Origin: Deltaproteobacteria bacterium
Lineage (GTDB): Bacteria > Desulfobacterota > Desulfarculia > Adiutricales > Adiutricaceae
Assembly (NCBI GenBank): GCA_031277995.1
Contig: JAITLH010000423.1
Span: 1 to 5,389, forward strand
DNA: 5,389 bases
Direction: 5' to 3'
Shown: piece after piece, positions 1-5,389 of the stretch
How the letters are laid out: each line of letters begins with the position of its first letter
Position numbering within the stretch: the first letter of the stretch is position 1
Notes under the pieces: generated by a model
Told to the model about the DNA's origin: nothing
What the model saw: only the letters and a program-made list of their open reading frames with translations
The model's database searches: none
Made by a program: the position numbers and the translations under genes

Positions 1-1
1 G

Positions 2-2362
2 GGTAGGAAGGGCGAGCACCAAAAGCTTTTTGACTCCCTTAGAAAGGAAGGCTTTACCAGGGTCAGGCTCGAGGGGGCCATAAGGGAACTGGGGGAAGAG
101 ATTGTCCTAAACAAAAAAAAGAAGCACGACATCGAGGTGGTAATCGATCGCTTGATCATTAAAGAAGATCTGGGGCGGCGGCTAACCGATTCGGTGGAAC
201 TGGCCTTAAAAACTTCCGAGGGCACCTTAATCGCCGTGGTGCATGACCAAAACTCCGAGCCCGTGGAGGAACTTTTCTTCTCCGAGCGCTTTTCTTGCCA
301 AAAATGCGGCCTGTCCATCCCCGAGCTGACCCCGCAGCTCTTTTCCTTTAATTCCCCCCAGGGGGCTTGCCAACATTGCGACGGGCTAGGTAGCGATCGC
401 TTTTACGATCCCGATTTGATAATCCCCGACCGCTCCCTTTCGATTTGCCAAAACGCCGTAAAACCCGGGGAGTTCGCCTTTCCGGCCATGGGCCTGGAAA
501 CCCTTAAGGAGATCTTTGAGGAATTGGGCTACGACCTTAAGGCCCCCTTAAACGCCCTGCCCGAACAGGCCCTAAAGATCGTCCTATACGGGACCAAAGA
601 AGCCAACGTGGCCGTTTATCCCAAAAACTCCCGGCGCGAGACTTACAAACAGCCCCTCCACTTTGAGGGGGTCATCCCCCATCTAACTAGGGCCTACCCC
701 TTTGAAAACTTGAGTAAGTATTCGAAGGATACCCTGGAACCCTTCGTTCGTTTACAAAACTGTCCCTACTGCGGCGGGGGCAGGCTACGGCCCGAGGCCT
801 TGGCCGTCAAGGTATCCGGGCAAGGGATTAAAGATCTTTGCGACATGACCATCGCCAAGTGCTTGGATTTTTTCATCCACATTGAACTTACCCCCAGGGA
901 ACTGACCATAGGCCGTAGGATTATTAAAGAGATTAGGGAGAGGCTGGGCTTTTTAAACGACGTGGGTTTGGGCTATTTGTCTTTGGGCCGAGGTTCGGCG
1001 ACCCTTTCGGGCGGGGAAACGCAAAGGATTAGGCTAGCTACCCAAATTGGCTCAAAACTGGTCGGGGTCATGTACGTACTCGACGAACCCTCCATCGGAC
1101 TTCACCAAAGGGATAACGAAAAACTTCTAAACAGCTTAAAAAGCATGCGGGATCTGGGTAACACCGTCATCATAGTCGAACACGACGCCGAAACCATTTT
1201 GGCCGCCGACTTGGTCTTGGATTTGGGGCCGGGGGCCGGGGAGAACGGGGGCCGGCTGGTTTTCGTGGGCACCCCCAAAGAACTGCTAAAGGACAAGACT
1301 TCTTTGACCGGGCAGTATCTGACCGGCCTAAAAAAGGTGGGCGTGCCCAAAAAGCGCCGTCCCGGCAAAGATTCCATAACCATCCACGGGGCCACCGGCA
1401 ACAACCTAAAAAACTTGACCGTGTCCTTTCCCCTGGGGGTTTTTACCTGCGTGACCGGGGTCTCGGGTTCGGGCAAAAGCACCTTGGTTTTGGAGACCCT
1501 CCATAACGCCGCTTCCAACATACTCCACCGCTCCCGCCTTAGGACGGCCGAACACAAAAAGATTTCCGGGCTGGAACATATCGACAAGGTCATCGACATC
1601 GACCAAAGCCCCATCGGCCGCACCCCCCGGTCAAACCCGGCCACCTATACGGGCATCTTCGCCTCGATTAGGGATCTTTTCTCCCAGCTGCCCGAGGCCC
1701 GGGCCCGGGGCTATCGTTCGGGACGCTTTTCCTTTAACGTCGAAAGCGGCCGCTGTCCCAAATGCGAGGGCGATGGCATCATTAGGATCGCCATGCACTT
1801 TTTGCCAGACGTCTACGTTCGCTGCGACGCCTGCCAGGGCCAGCGCTATAACCGCGACACCTTGGAGATTAAGTATTCCGGACATTCCATTTCCGACGTC
1901 CTTAATATGACCGTGACGGAAGCCTCGGAGCTTTTTAAATACGTGCCCTCGATAAGAAACACCCTACTTCTCCTTCAGGAAGTGGGCCTGGGTTACATCC
2001 GCCTGGGCCAAAGTTCCACTACCCTATCGGGCGGGGAGGCCCAGAGGATTAAGCTTACCAAGGAACTAAGTCGTCGCGATACCGGCCGAACGCTCTACAT
2101 ACTGGACGAACCCACGACCGGCCTCCACTTTGACGACATAAACCGCCTTCTCGACGTTTTGCAAAAACTAGTCGATCGGGGTAACACGGTCGTCGTCATC
2201 GAGCACAACCTAGACGTCATAAAAAACGCCGACCACGTCATCGACCTTGGTCCCGAAGGCGGCGAGGGCGGCGGCCTAATCCTGGCCCAAGGCCCGCCCG
2301 AAAAGGTCTCGGCCATCCCCGAGTCCTTTACCGGCCACTTCCTTAAAACCGTCCTAAAATAA
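2..2362 (+). CDS. uvrA: UvrABC excinuclease subunit A, 5'-truncated by the window edge
   Basis: UvrA is the damage-sensing ATPase of nucleotide excision repair; it dimerises, scans DNA with UvrB and loads UvrB at lesions in the cytoplasm. The reading frame is open from base 2, and the codons before the GTG at 137 (RKGEH..., KKHDIEVV) match UvrA, so that GTG is not the start. The visible part is 786 residues; E. coli UvrA has 940, so about 155 N-terminal residues, including the first Walker A, are missing. Visible motifs: zinc-binding Cys pairs coded at 296/305 and 368/377, a CxxC at 761/770, ABC signature LSGGE at 1004-1018 followed by Walker B LDEPSIGLH, second Walker A GVSGSGKST at 1457-1483, the second zinc module with Cys at 1754/1763 and 1823/1832, second LSGGE at 2024-2038, and Walker B with Asp 2105 and Glu 2108. 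All key residues seen are intact, with no frameshift. The stop codon lies inside a hairpin. Very secure call. Confidence 0.98.
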   Translation, partial: GRKGEHQKLFDSLRKEGFTRVRLEGAIRELGEEIVLNKKKKHDIEVVIDRLIIKEDLGRRLTDSVELALKTSEGTLIAVVHDQNSEPVEELFFSERFSCQKCGLSIPELTPQLFSFNSPQGACQHCDGLGSDRFYDPDLIIPDRSLSICQNAVKPGEFAFPAMGLETLKEIFEELGYDLKAPLNALPEQALKIVLYGTKEANVAVYPKNSRRETYKQPLHFEGVIPHLTRAYPFENLSKYSKDTLEPFVRLQNCPYCGGGRLRPEALAVKVSGQGIKDLCDMTIAKCLDFFIHIELTPRELTIGRRIIKEIRERLGFLNDVGLGYLSLGRGSATLSGGETQRIRLATQIGSKLVGVMYVLDEPSIGLHQRDNEKLLNSLKSMRDLGNTVIIVEHDAETILAADLVLDLGPGAGENGGRLVFVGTPKELLKDKTSLTGQYLTGLKKVGVPKKRRPGKDSITIHGATGNNLKNLTVSFPLGVFTCVTGVSGSGKSTLVLETLHNAASNILHRSRLRTAEHKKISGLEHIDKVIDIDQSPIGRTPRSNPATYTGIFASIRDLFSQLPEARARGYRSGRFSFNVESGRCPKCEGDGIIRIAMHFLPDVYVRCDACQGQRYNRDTLEIKYSGHSISDVLNMTVTEASELFKYVPSIRNTLLLLQEVGLGYIRLGQSSTTLSGGEAQRIKLTKELSRRDTGRTLYILDEPTTGLHFDDINRLLDVLQKLVDRGNTVVVIEHNLDVIKNADHVIDLGPEGGEGGGLILAQGPPEKVSAIPESFTGHFLKTVLK

Positions 2363-2392
2363 CCCCCCTCCCCAAAGCGGGCGGGGGTTATT
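2358..2392 (+). terminator. Hairpin at the end of uvrA, likely intrinsic terminator
   Basis: Bases 2358-2367 (AATAACCCCC) pair perfectly with 2383-2392 (GGGGGTTATT), a 10-bp stem. After one C-C mismatch, three more pairs can form inside (T2369-G2381 wobble, C2370-G2380, C2371-G2379). The uvrA stop codon TAA is part of the left arm. The 3' side is TTATTAT, a short and imperfect U-rich tail, so termination is likely but may be partial. Its right arm runs directly into the repeat array before the HD gene. Confidence 0.7.
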
Positions 2393-2473
2393 ATCCCCAT
2401 GGGCCCCATAATCCCCATGGGCCCATAATCCCATTGGGCCCCAGGGCCCATAATCCCCATCGGCCCCAGGGCC
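2390..2473. repeat. Four-unit imperfect tandem repeat with regularly spaced C-tracts
   Basis: Four head-to-tail units built on ATAATCCCCATGGGCCC lie at 2390-2407, 2408-2424, 2425-2449 and 2450-2473 (18, 17, 25 and 24 bp). The last two carry an extra CAGGGCC-type tail. Within them nine tracts of three or four C start at 2395, 2404, 2413, 2422, 2430, 2439, 2447, 2455 and 2464. They are separated by spacers of mostly five bases, ATGGG or ATAAT. The minus strand therefore has nine G-tracts meeting the usual G-quadruplex pattern. The units also contain palindromes (CCCATGGG, GGGCCC) and a TGGGCCC/GGGCCCA inverted pair (2435-2441 with 2444-2450). The array fills most of the leader between uvrA and the HD gene. 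The function is unknown; it could be a minisatellite or a regulatory leader. Confidence 0.85.
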
Positions 2474-2482
2474 TTACCGACG

Positions 2483-2489
2483 AAAGGAA
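2483..2489 (+). promoter_or_regulatory. Ribosome binding site for the HD-domain gene, supports a TTG start
   Basis: AAAGGAA lies seven bases before the TTG at 2496, a good Shine-Dalgarno match and distance. The same frame has a TAA stop at 2451-2453 and no ATG or GTG between that stop and the TTG. The next in-frame ATG is residue 130, beyond most of the HD domain. TTG is therefore the only sensible start. Confidence 0.75.
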
Positions 2490-2495
2490 ACCGTT

Positions 2496-3080
2496 TTGAG
2501 TCGTCTCTCCGATTTTCTCTTTGAAACGGCCACCCTCAAGCGCACCCCCAGGACCGGCTACCAATTCCTGGGCCGGGGCCATGAAAACGTGGCCGAACAT
2601 AGCTTTGGGGTCACGGCCATCGCCTATGTCCTGGGGCGAAAAAGGGGCGGGGTTAACCTGGAGCGCCTATTGTTACTGGCCCTTTTTCACGACCTGGCCG
2701 AGGCCAGGACCGGTGATTTAAACTACGTCAACAAGCGCTACGTGACCGCCCATGAAAACGAAGCCTTTGAGGACGCGGTTAGGGATTTACCCTTCTCGGA
2801 CGAACTAAACTCGGTCAAAGACGAGTGGCGATCCGGCCAAAGCCCCGAAGCAAAACTCGCCGCCGACGCCGACCAACTCGACATGATCTTGGAGCTTAGA
2901 CGCCTTAGCGAGCACGGCTGGAAACAAGCCGACGAATGGCTCGGCTACGCGACCAAAAGGCTCAAAACCCCGGAGGGCCAAGCCCTTTGCCAAGAAATCC
3001 TCGCCGCCGGTCCCGACGACTGGTGGTTTGAGCGCCGCGACAACCTCTGGGTCAACCCCCCAGCCCCTGACGAAAAATAG
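2496..3080 (+). CDS. HD-domain phosphohydrolase, YfbR/HDDC2-like (probable 5'-deoxynucleotidase)
   Basis: This 194-aa protein is a short single-domain HD hydrolase. Members of the YfbR/HDDC2 group are cytoplasmic metal-dependent enzymes, and E. coli YfbR removes the phosphate from deoxyribonucleoside 5'-monophosphates. The metal-binding residues of the fold are visible: H35 in VAEHSF, H65-D66 in LFHDLAEARTGDL, and D126 in ADADQLDMI. E69 in HDLAE matches the conserved acidic residue seen in YfbR. The length is close to that of YfbR (199 aa). The C-terminal 30 residues (aromatic DDWWFERRDNLWV) are not part of the core and I do not recognise them. No signal peptide or membrane segment is present. 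The start is TTG with a clear ribosome binding site. The gene follows uvrA after 133 bases and may help maintain nucleotide pools, but its true substrate cannot be read from sequence, and the link to DNA repair is only proximity. Confidence 0.92.
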   Translation: MSRLSDFLFETATLKRTPRTGYQFLGRGHENVAEHSFGVTAIAYVLGRKRGGVNLERLLLLALFHDLAEARTGDLNYVNKRYVTAHENEAFEDAVRDLPFSDELNSVKDEWRSGQSPEAKLAADADQLDMILELRRLSEHGWKQADEWLGYATKRLKTPEGQALCQEILAAGPDDWWFERRDNLWVNPPAPDEK

Positions 3081-3083
3081 CCC

Positions 3084-3103
3084 TCCCCCCCAAGGCGGGG
3101 GGA
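3084..3103 (+). terminator. GC-rich hairpin just after the HD-domain gene
   Basis: TCCCCCC at 3084-3090 pairs with GGGGGGA at 3097-3103 around the six-base loop CAAGGC, giving a 7-bp stem that begins four bases after the stop codon. No U-run follows directly (TAAACTTAGG); a T-rich stretch occurs only at 3117-3134. It may be a weak terminator or an mRNA 3'-end stabiliser. Confidence 0.5.
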
Positions 3104-3145
3104 TAAACTTAGGCCATTTTTCTTTTCGCTTTAGTTAAGGTCCCC

Positions 3146-3916
3146 ATGGCCCACCTCCTCGGACAAAACCAAGACGACGCCCCGGCCTCCTTCTTTGGGC
3201 CGGATCGCCAGCGTTTTACCCTATTTTTCGTCGCGGCCCTTTGGATACACCTCGTGGGTTTCCACCTCTGGGGAGCCTTTGGCCTAAGCGATTACTACGC
3301 CATTAACTACTTCGAGCTCCCCCAAGAACGCTACCTGGAACTCTCCCTCGAACTAGCCGGCCCAACCGAACCCCCGGGCGGCCCGGCTCAAGAAACGCTA
3401 GACCAAGCCGCTTTAGCCCCGGAGCCCCCAGAAGAGTTAGCCGAACCAACCGAGCCCATTACGCCCGACGAGAGCTCCCTGGCCCCCCTGGTGCCCTCGA
3501 CCAACTTGGTCGAAAACACTGGCCCCCAGGCCACGCCCCTTCCGGAACTGCCCGACAACACCGTTAACCTCGAAGACGCGGCGCCGGAGTTTAAGTCCTA
3601 TCACACCTACGTTCGTTCGGCCGTGGCCAGGCACTGGATCCTCCCGCCCGAGGCCAGAAACAATTTTAAGCCGGGGCGTTTTACGGCCATAATGACCATC
3701 TCCCGGGAAGGCCAAATCCTCTCCATCGTGGTCGAGGAGAGCTCCAATAGCTCGGCCCTGGATTTCGCCGCCATGGAGGCCCTTAGGGGGGCCGCCCCCT
3801 ACCCGCCCTTTCCCGAAGAGCTAATGGAGTTTAGCCAGCTTAATTTCCGCCTCCATTTTGACTACCGGGCCATCCAAAGGCGGGTGGGATCGGACCATCG
3901 CCAAAGCGACCAGTAG
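3146..3916 (+). CDS. TonB-family energy transducer protein
   Basis: TonB-family proteins are anchored in the inner membrane and span the periplasm, passing proton-motive force from ExbB/ExbD to outer-membrane receptors. The layout fits. Residues 1-23 are a polar cytoplasmic tail, and 24-46 are one hydrophobic segment (FTLFFVAALWIHLVGFHLWG). Residues about 71-147 are a linker rich in Pro and Glu. Residues about 148-240 form the C-terminal TonB/TolA-like fold, with VRSAVARHWILPPEA, then ISREGQILSIVVEESSNSSALD and APYPPFPEEL, the strand-helix-strand pattern of the family. The length (256 aa) is usual. The ATG is preceded by AAGG at 3137-3140 with a 5-base spacer. The linker is strongly acidic and lacks the Lys-Pro repeats common in classical TonB. 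No exbB, exbD or receptor gene lies in the window, so the partner is unknown; a TolA-like role is possible. I saw no obvious Fur box upstream. Confidence 0.87.
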   Translation: MAHLLGQNQDDAPASFFGPDRQRFTLFFVAALWIHLVGFHLWGAFGLSDYYAINYFELPQERYLELSLELAGPTEPPGGPAQETLDQAALAPEPPEELAEPTEPITPDESSLAPLVPSTNLVENTGPQATPLPELPDNTVNLEDAAPEFKSYHTYVRSAVARHWILPPEARNNFKPGRFTAIMTISREGQILSIVVEESSNSSALDFAAMEALRGAAPYPPFPEELMEFSQLNFRLHFDYRAIQRRVGSDHRQSDQ

Positions 3917-4009
3917 CGGCGGGAGGGCCAAAAAACCTTTCTCGCCCCAAAGCCTTCCCGGCCCCAAGCCCTTGGCCCAAAACTCCAACCCCTCGCCCGG
4001 AGAATTCCC
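3917..4009 (+). terminator. C-rich spacer with an inexact hairpin between the TonB-family and dehydrogenase genes
   Basis: CGGGAGGGC at 3920-3928 can pair with GCCTTCCCG at 3952-3960 (9 bp with one G-U pair) around a long 23-base loop. No T-tract follows, so an intrinsic terminator is doubtful. The rest, about 3936-3998, is C-rich, with two near-copies of GCCCCAAGCC (3944 and 3961). C-rich, G-poor RNA of this kind can recruit Rho, but that is inference. No promoter could be identified. The gap ends with the dehydrogenase ribosome binding site GGAGA at 3999-4003. Confidence 0.3.
3999..4003 (+). promoter_or_regulatory. Ribosome binding site of the dehydrogenase gene
   Basis: GGAGA sits six bases before the ATG at 4010, the best Shine-Dalgarno match in this otherwise C-rich spacer. 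It supports 4010 as the start, which also gives the N-terminus expected for the family (PFRYVQGPDAL). Confidence 0.65.
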
Positions 4010-5149
4010 ATGACCCAGACCCGAGGTTTCGGGGCGCCTTTTCGTTACGTCCAGGGCCCGGACGCCTTAAAAGCCCTGCCCCGACTGGCCCGGCCCCACG
4101 GCCGCAAGCTTTTGACCATAATCGACCCCTTCCTCCACGATCGCCTGAAAAGGGCCCTGGAAACTTACCTGGCCAGAACCGAGGTCACCTCGGTTTTTCA
4201 CAAGTTTGGCGGCGAGTGTACCTTGGCCGAGATCGCCTCCCTAACCAAACTTGCCCGCCAAACCCTTTCCGAGGTCATCTGCGGCCTGGGCGGGGGCAAA
4301 ACCCTGGACACGGCCAAGCTCGTGGCCAAGGCCCTTAAAAAACCCCTCATCATCGCCCCTTCCTCGGCCGCGACCGACGCCCCGGTAAGCGCCATGGGCG
4401 TTATCTACCATCCAGACGGCCGCCATTTGCGCTGCGAACTTTTGGATCACGCCCCGGAACTAGTCCTGGTCGATTCGACCCTAATCAGCCAGGCGCCAAT
4501 CCGGCTCTTTGTTTCCGGCCTAGGCGACGCCCTATCGACCCAATTTGAGGCCCAGGCCAACGCCCTTTCCAATACCCCCAACTACGTGGGGCCCGGTTAC
4601 CGGCCCACCTTGGCCGGCTTGGCCGTGGCCGAGGCTTGCCAACGCGTCATCATGAAAAAGGGCCTCAAGGCCCTAAAAGCCCTAAAGGCCCAAAAACTCA
4701 CCCAGGATCTCGAGGACGTAATCGAAGCCAACATCCTCCTTTCCGGCCTGGGCTTTGAAAACACCGGTTGCGCGGGCGCCCACGCCCTCCACACCGGCAT
4801 CCACGAAATCGAGGGCTCAAATCGCCTCTACCACGGCGAGGTCGTGGCCTTTGGCCTCCTATTTCAGCTCGCCCTCGAAAAGGCCGGCCCCAAAAAACTC
4901 TCTCCCATCCTCGCCTTCATGGCCAAGGCCGGCCTGCCCCTTTGCTTTTCCGACCTGGGCCTCCGCCCCTCCCCCAAAAACCTCGCCCTCATCTCCGCCC
5001 GCATCCTGGACGGCAATTCCGGCATCGAGGCCGAACCCTTCCCCGTCACCAAACCCCTCATCGCCTCCGCCCTAAACCAGGCCAACCGCCTCGGCCAAGC
5101 CTACCGTAACGACCACCCCCACTTGCCCCCGGCCCTTTGCCGCCCCTAA
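4010..5149 (+). CDS. gldA: Glycerol dehydrogenase-type, iron-containing alcohol dehydrogenase family
   Basis: Glycerol dehydrogenase oxidises glycerol to dihydroxyacetone with NAD+ in the cytoplasm, using one zinc or iron ion. The N-terminal NAD-binding half carries GLGGGKTLDTAK at residues 92-103 and the substrate-side motif TDAP with D123. The metal ligands of the family are all visible: D173 in GLGDALST, H258 in GAHALHTG and H275 in YHGEVVAFG. Against E. coli GldA (recalled, not aligned by software) the matches run through GGGKTLDTAK, TDAP.SA, GDAL.T.FEA and YHGE.VAFG, and the length of 379 aa is close to its 367. Residues 217-228 hold a lysine-rich KGL/KAL/KAL/KAQ stretch. No signal peptide is present. 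Family assignment is firm; the physiological substrate could instead be another small polyol or hydroxyketone. No dihydroxyacetone kinase or glycerol uptake gene is in view. The stop codon lies inside the downstream inverted repeat. Confidence 0.92.
   Translation: MTQTRGFGAPFRYVQGPDALKALPRLARPHGRKLLTIIDPFLHDRLKRALETYLARTEVTSVFHKFGGECTLAEIASLTKLARQTLSEVICGLGGGKTLDTAKLVAKALKKPLIIAPSSAATDAPVSAMGVIYHPDGRHLRCELLDHAPELVLVDSTLISQAPIRLFVSGLGDALSTQFEAQANALSNTPNYVGPGYRPTLAGLAVAEACQRVIMKKGLKALKALKAQKLTQDLEDVIEANILLSGLGFENTGCAGAHALHTGIHEIEGSNRLYHGEVVAFGLLFQLALEKAGPKKLSPILAFMAKAGLPLCFSDLGLRPSPKNLALISARILDGNSGIEAEPFPVTKPLIASALNQANRLGQAYRNDHPHLPPALCRP
4658..4693 (+). repeat. Four 9-bp in-frame repeats inside the dehydrogenase gene
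   Basis: Four successive 9-bp units, AAGGGCCTC, AAGGCCCTA, AAAGCCCTA and AAGGCCCAA, encode KGL-KAL-KAL-KAQ (residues 217-228). They lie in a helical segment just before the LTQDLEDVIEAN motif. The segment has the same length as the matching part of E. coli GldA as I recall it, so it is unlikely to be a recent disruptive expansion. Confidence 0.6.
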
Positions 5150-5389
5150 ACCCGGCCCAAGGCCCGGGTTTAGGGGCGGGCTTTGGCCCGGCCCTTGCCC
5201 CCCCACGCCAAGCCAAACGCCCCTTGACCTTTAGCCCTTTGGCCCGGCCAAGGGTTTGGATATACTTAACCACCCGTTTGGCGCTCTCCAAATCCCCAGC
5301 GGTTACGGGAACCAGGGGATAGCCAAAATAATCGGCCAAGGGTATCCTTTCACCCATATCGGCCGCGGCCCAGACATAACTTCTAAGGG
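5058..5389 (-). CDS. Unidentified protein, C-terminal part only; annotated stop doubtful
   Basis: The minus strand is open from the window edge (first codon read at 5387) through LRSYVWAAADMGERIPLADY, GYPLVPVTAGDLESAKRVV and KYIQTLGRAKGLKVKGRLAW. This is balanced, protein-like sequence with a likely C-terminal helix (DLESAKRVVKYIQTLGRAKG). I do not recognise the family. The ATG at 5357 has no ribosome binding site and the coding character continues upstream of it, so the gene begins beyond the window. After about 5206 the frame turns into Gly/Pro/Arg-rich sequence that runs through the terminator hairpin and 92 bases into the dehydrogenase gene before a TGA at 5060-5058. That tail looks like antisense shadow. 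One extra G in the G7 run (plus-strand C7, 5198-5204) would instead give a short basic tail, GKGRAKARP, and a TAA at 5172-5170 in the hairpin. The existence of a gene here is likely; its 3' end is uncertain. Confidence 0.55.
   Translation of the reverse strand, partial: LRSYVWAAADMGERIPLADYFGYPLVPVTAGDLESAKRVVKYIQTLGRAKGLKVKGRLAWRGGARAGPKPAPKPGPWAGFRGGKGPGASGGGRYGRLGRGGWPGLGRRR
5140..5179. terminator. Perfect 16-bp inverted repeat between convergent genes, probable bidirectional terminator
   Basis: CCGCCCCTAAACCCGG at 5140-5155 is the exact reverse complement of 5164-5179, with an 8-base loop CCCAAGGC. The left arm contains the dehydrogenase stop codon (TAA 5147-5149). Because the inverted repeat is perfect, the minus strand has a matching TAA at 5172-5170. 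The structure sits between converging genes and could end transcription from both sides. There is no long U-tract on either side (only CTTT after it on the plus strand), so it could also be an mRNA-protecting structure. Confidence 0.75.

Noticed and set aside
1102..1644. 180-aa minus-strand open frame inside uvrA
   Set aside because: It is antisense to strongly conserved UvrA domains and has no recognisable motif or ribosome binding site; it is a GC-rich shadow.
137..2362. GTG at 137 as the start of a 741-aa UvrA
   Set aside because: The frame is open upstream and encodes conserved UvrA sequence (RKGEH, KKHDIEVV) to the window edge, so the gene is truncated by the window and does not start here.
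2399..2428. Micro-frame MGPIIPMGP in the leader of the HD gene, a possible leader peptide
   Set aside because: It starts at an ATG created by the repeat unit, has no convincing Shine-Dalgarno sequence at the right distance, and has no regulatory codon pattern.
2407..2454. CATAAT hexamers in the repeat as -10 promoter boxes
   Set aside because: They are a consequence of the repeat unit and no TTGACA-like -35 element lies 16-18 bases upstream of any of them.
2095..2460. Minus-strand open frame with a collagen-like MGIMGPMG repeat
   Set aside because: The Gly-Pro-Met pattern is just the reverse translation of the C-tract DNA repeat, and the remainder lies antisense to the end of uvrA. No ribosome binding site was seen.
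4755..5109. Plus-strand frames of 106 and 113 aa inside the dehydrogenase gene
   Set aside because: They are Pro/Ser/Arg-rich products of the C-rich strand read out of frame, overlapping the conserved metal-binding region of the real gene.
5137..5322. 61-aa plus-strand frame after the dehydrogenase gene
   Set aside because: It overlaps the hairpin and lies antisense to the more protein-like minus-strand frame; its composition is Pro/Ala/Gly-rich with no motif.

Overview
The window looks like ordinary chromosomal DNA from a GC-rich Gram-negative bacterium. The Gram-negative call rests on a TonB-family protein, which needs an outer membrane to work on. Coding sequence mixes many C-rich codons with AGG for arginine and TTA/CTA for leucine, and one gene starts with TTG. 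A deltaproteobacterial (Desulfobacterota-like) source would fit the general look of the proteins, but that is an impression and not something the sequence proves.

Layout from left to right: (1) the last 786 codons of uvrA (+), whose first ~155 codons lie outside the window; (2) a 133-base leader holding a hairpin and a striking C-tract repeat array; (3) a 194-aa HD-domain phosphohydrolase of the YfbR/HDDC2 type (+, TTG start); (4) a 256-aa TonB-family energy transducer (+); (5) a 379-aa metal-dependent glycerol dehydrogenase-type protein (+); (6) a perfect 16-bp inverted repeat covering the end of the dehydrogenase gene; (7) the 3' end of an unidentified gene on the minus strand, convergent with the rest.

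The four plus-strand genes do not form an obvious pathway. Their jobs are excision repair, nucleotide-pool housekeeping, outer-membrane energisation and polyol/NAD redox chemistry. Each is followed by a GC-rich inverted repeat close to its stop codon, which suggests separate transcription units more than one tight operon, although they share a direction and gaps are only 65-133 bp.

I found no mobile element, CRISPR array, tRNA, rRNA or defence system, and no evidence of a new multi-gene system. The points most worth a second look are the nine-tract C3-4/N5 array before the HD gene (G-quadruplex-capable on the minus strand), a probable frame problem in the minus-strand gene at a run of seven G, and the shared CAAGGC/AAAGC loop in three of the gene-end hairpins.
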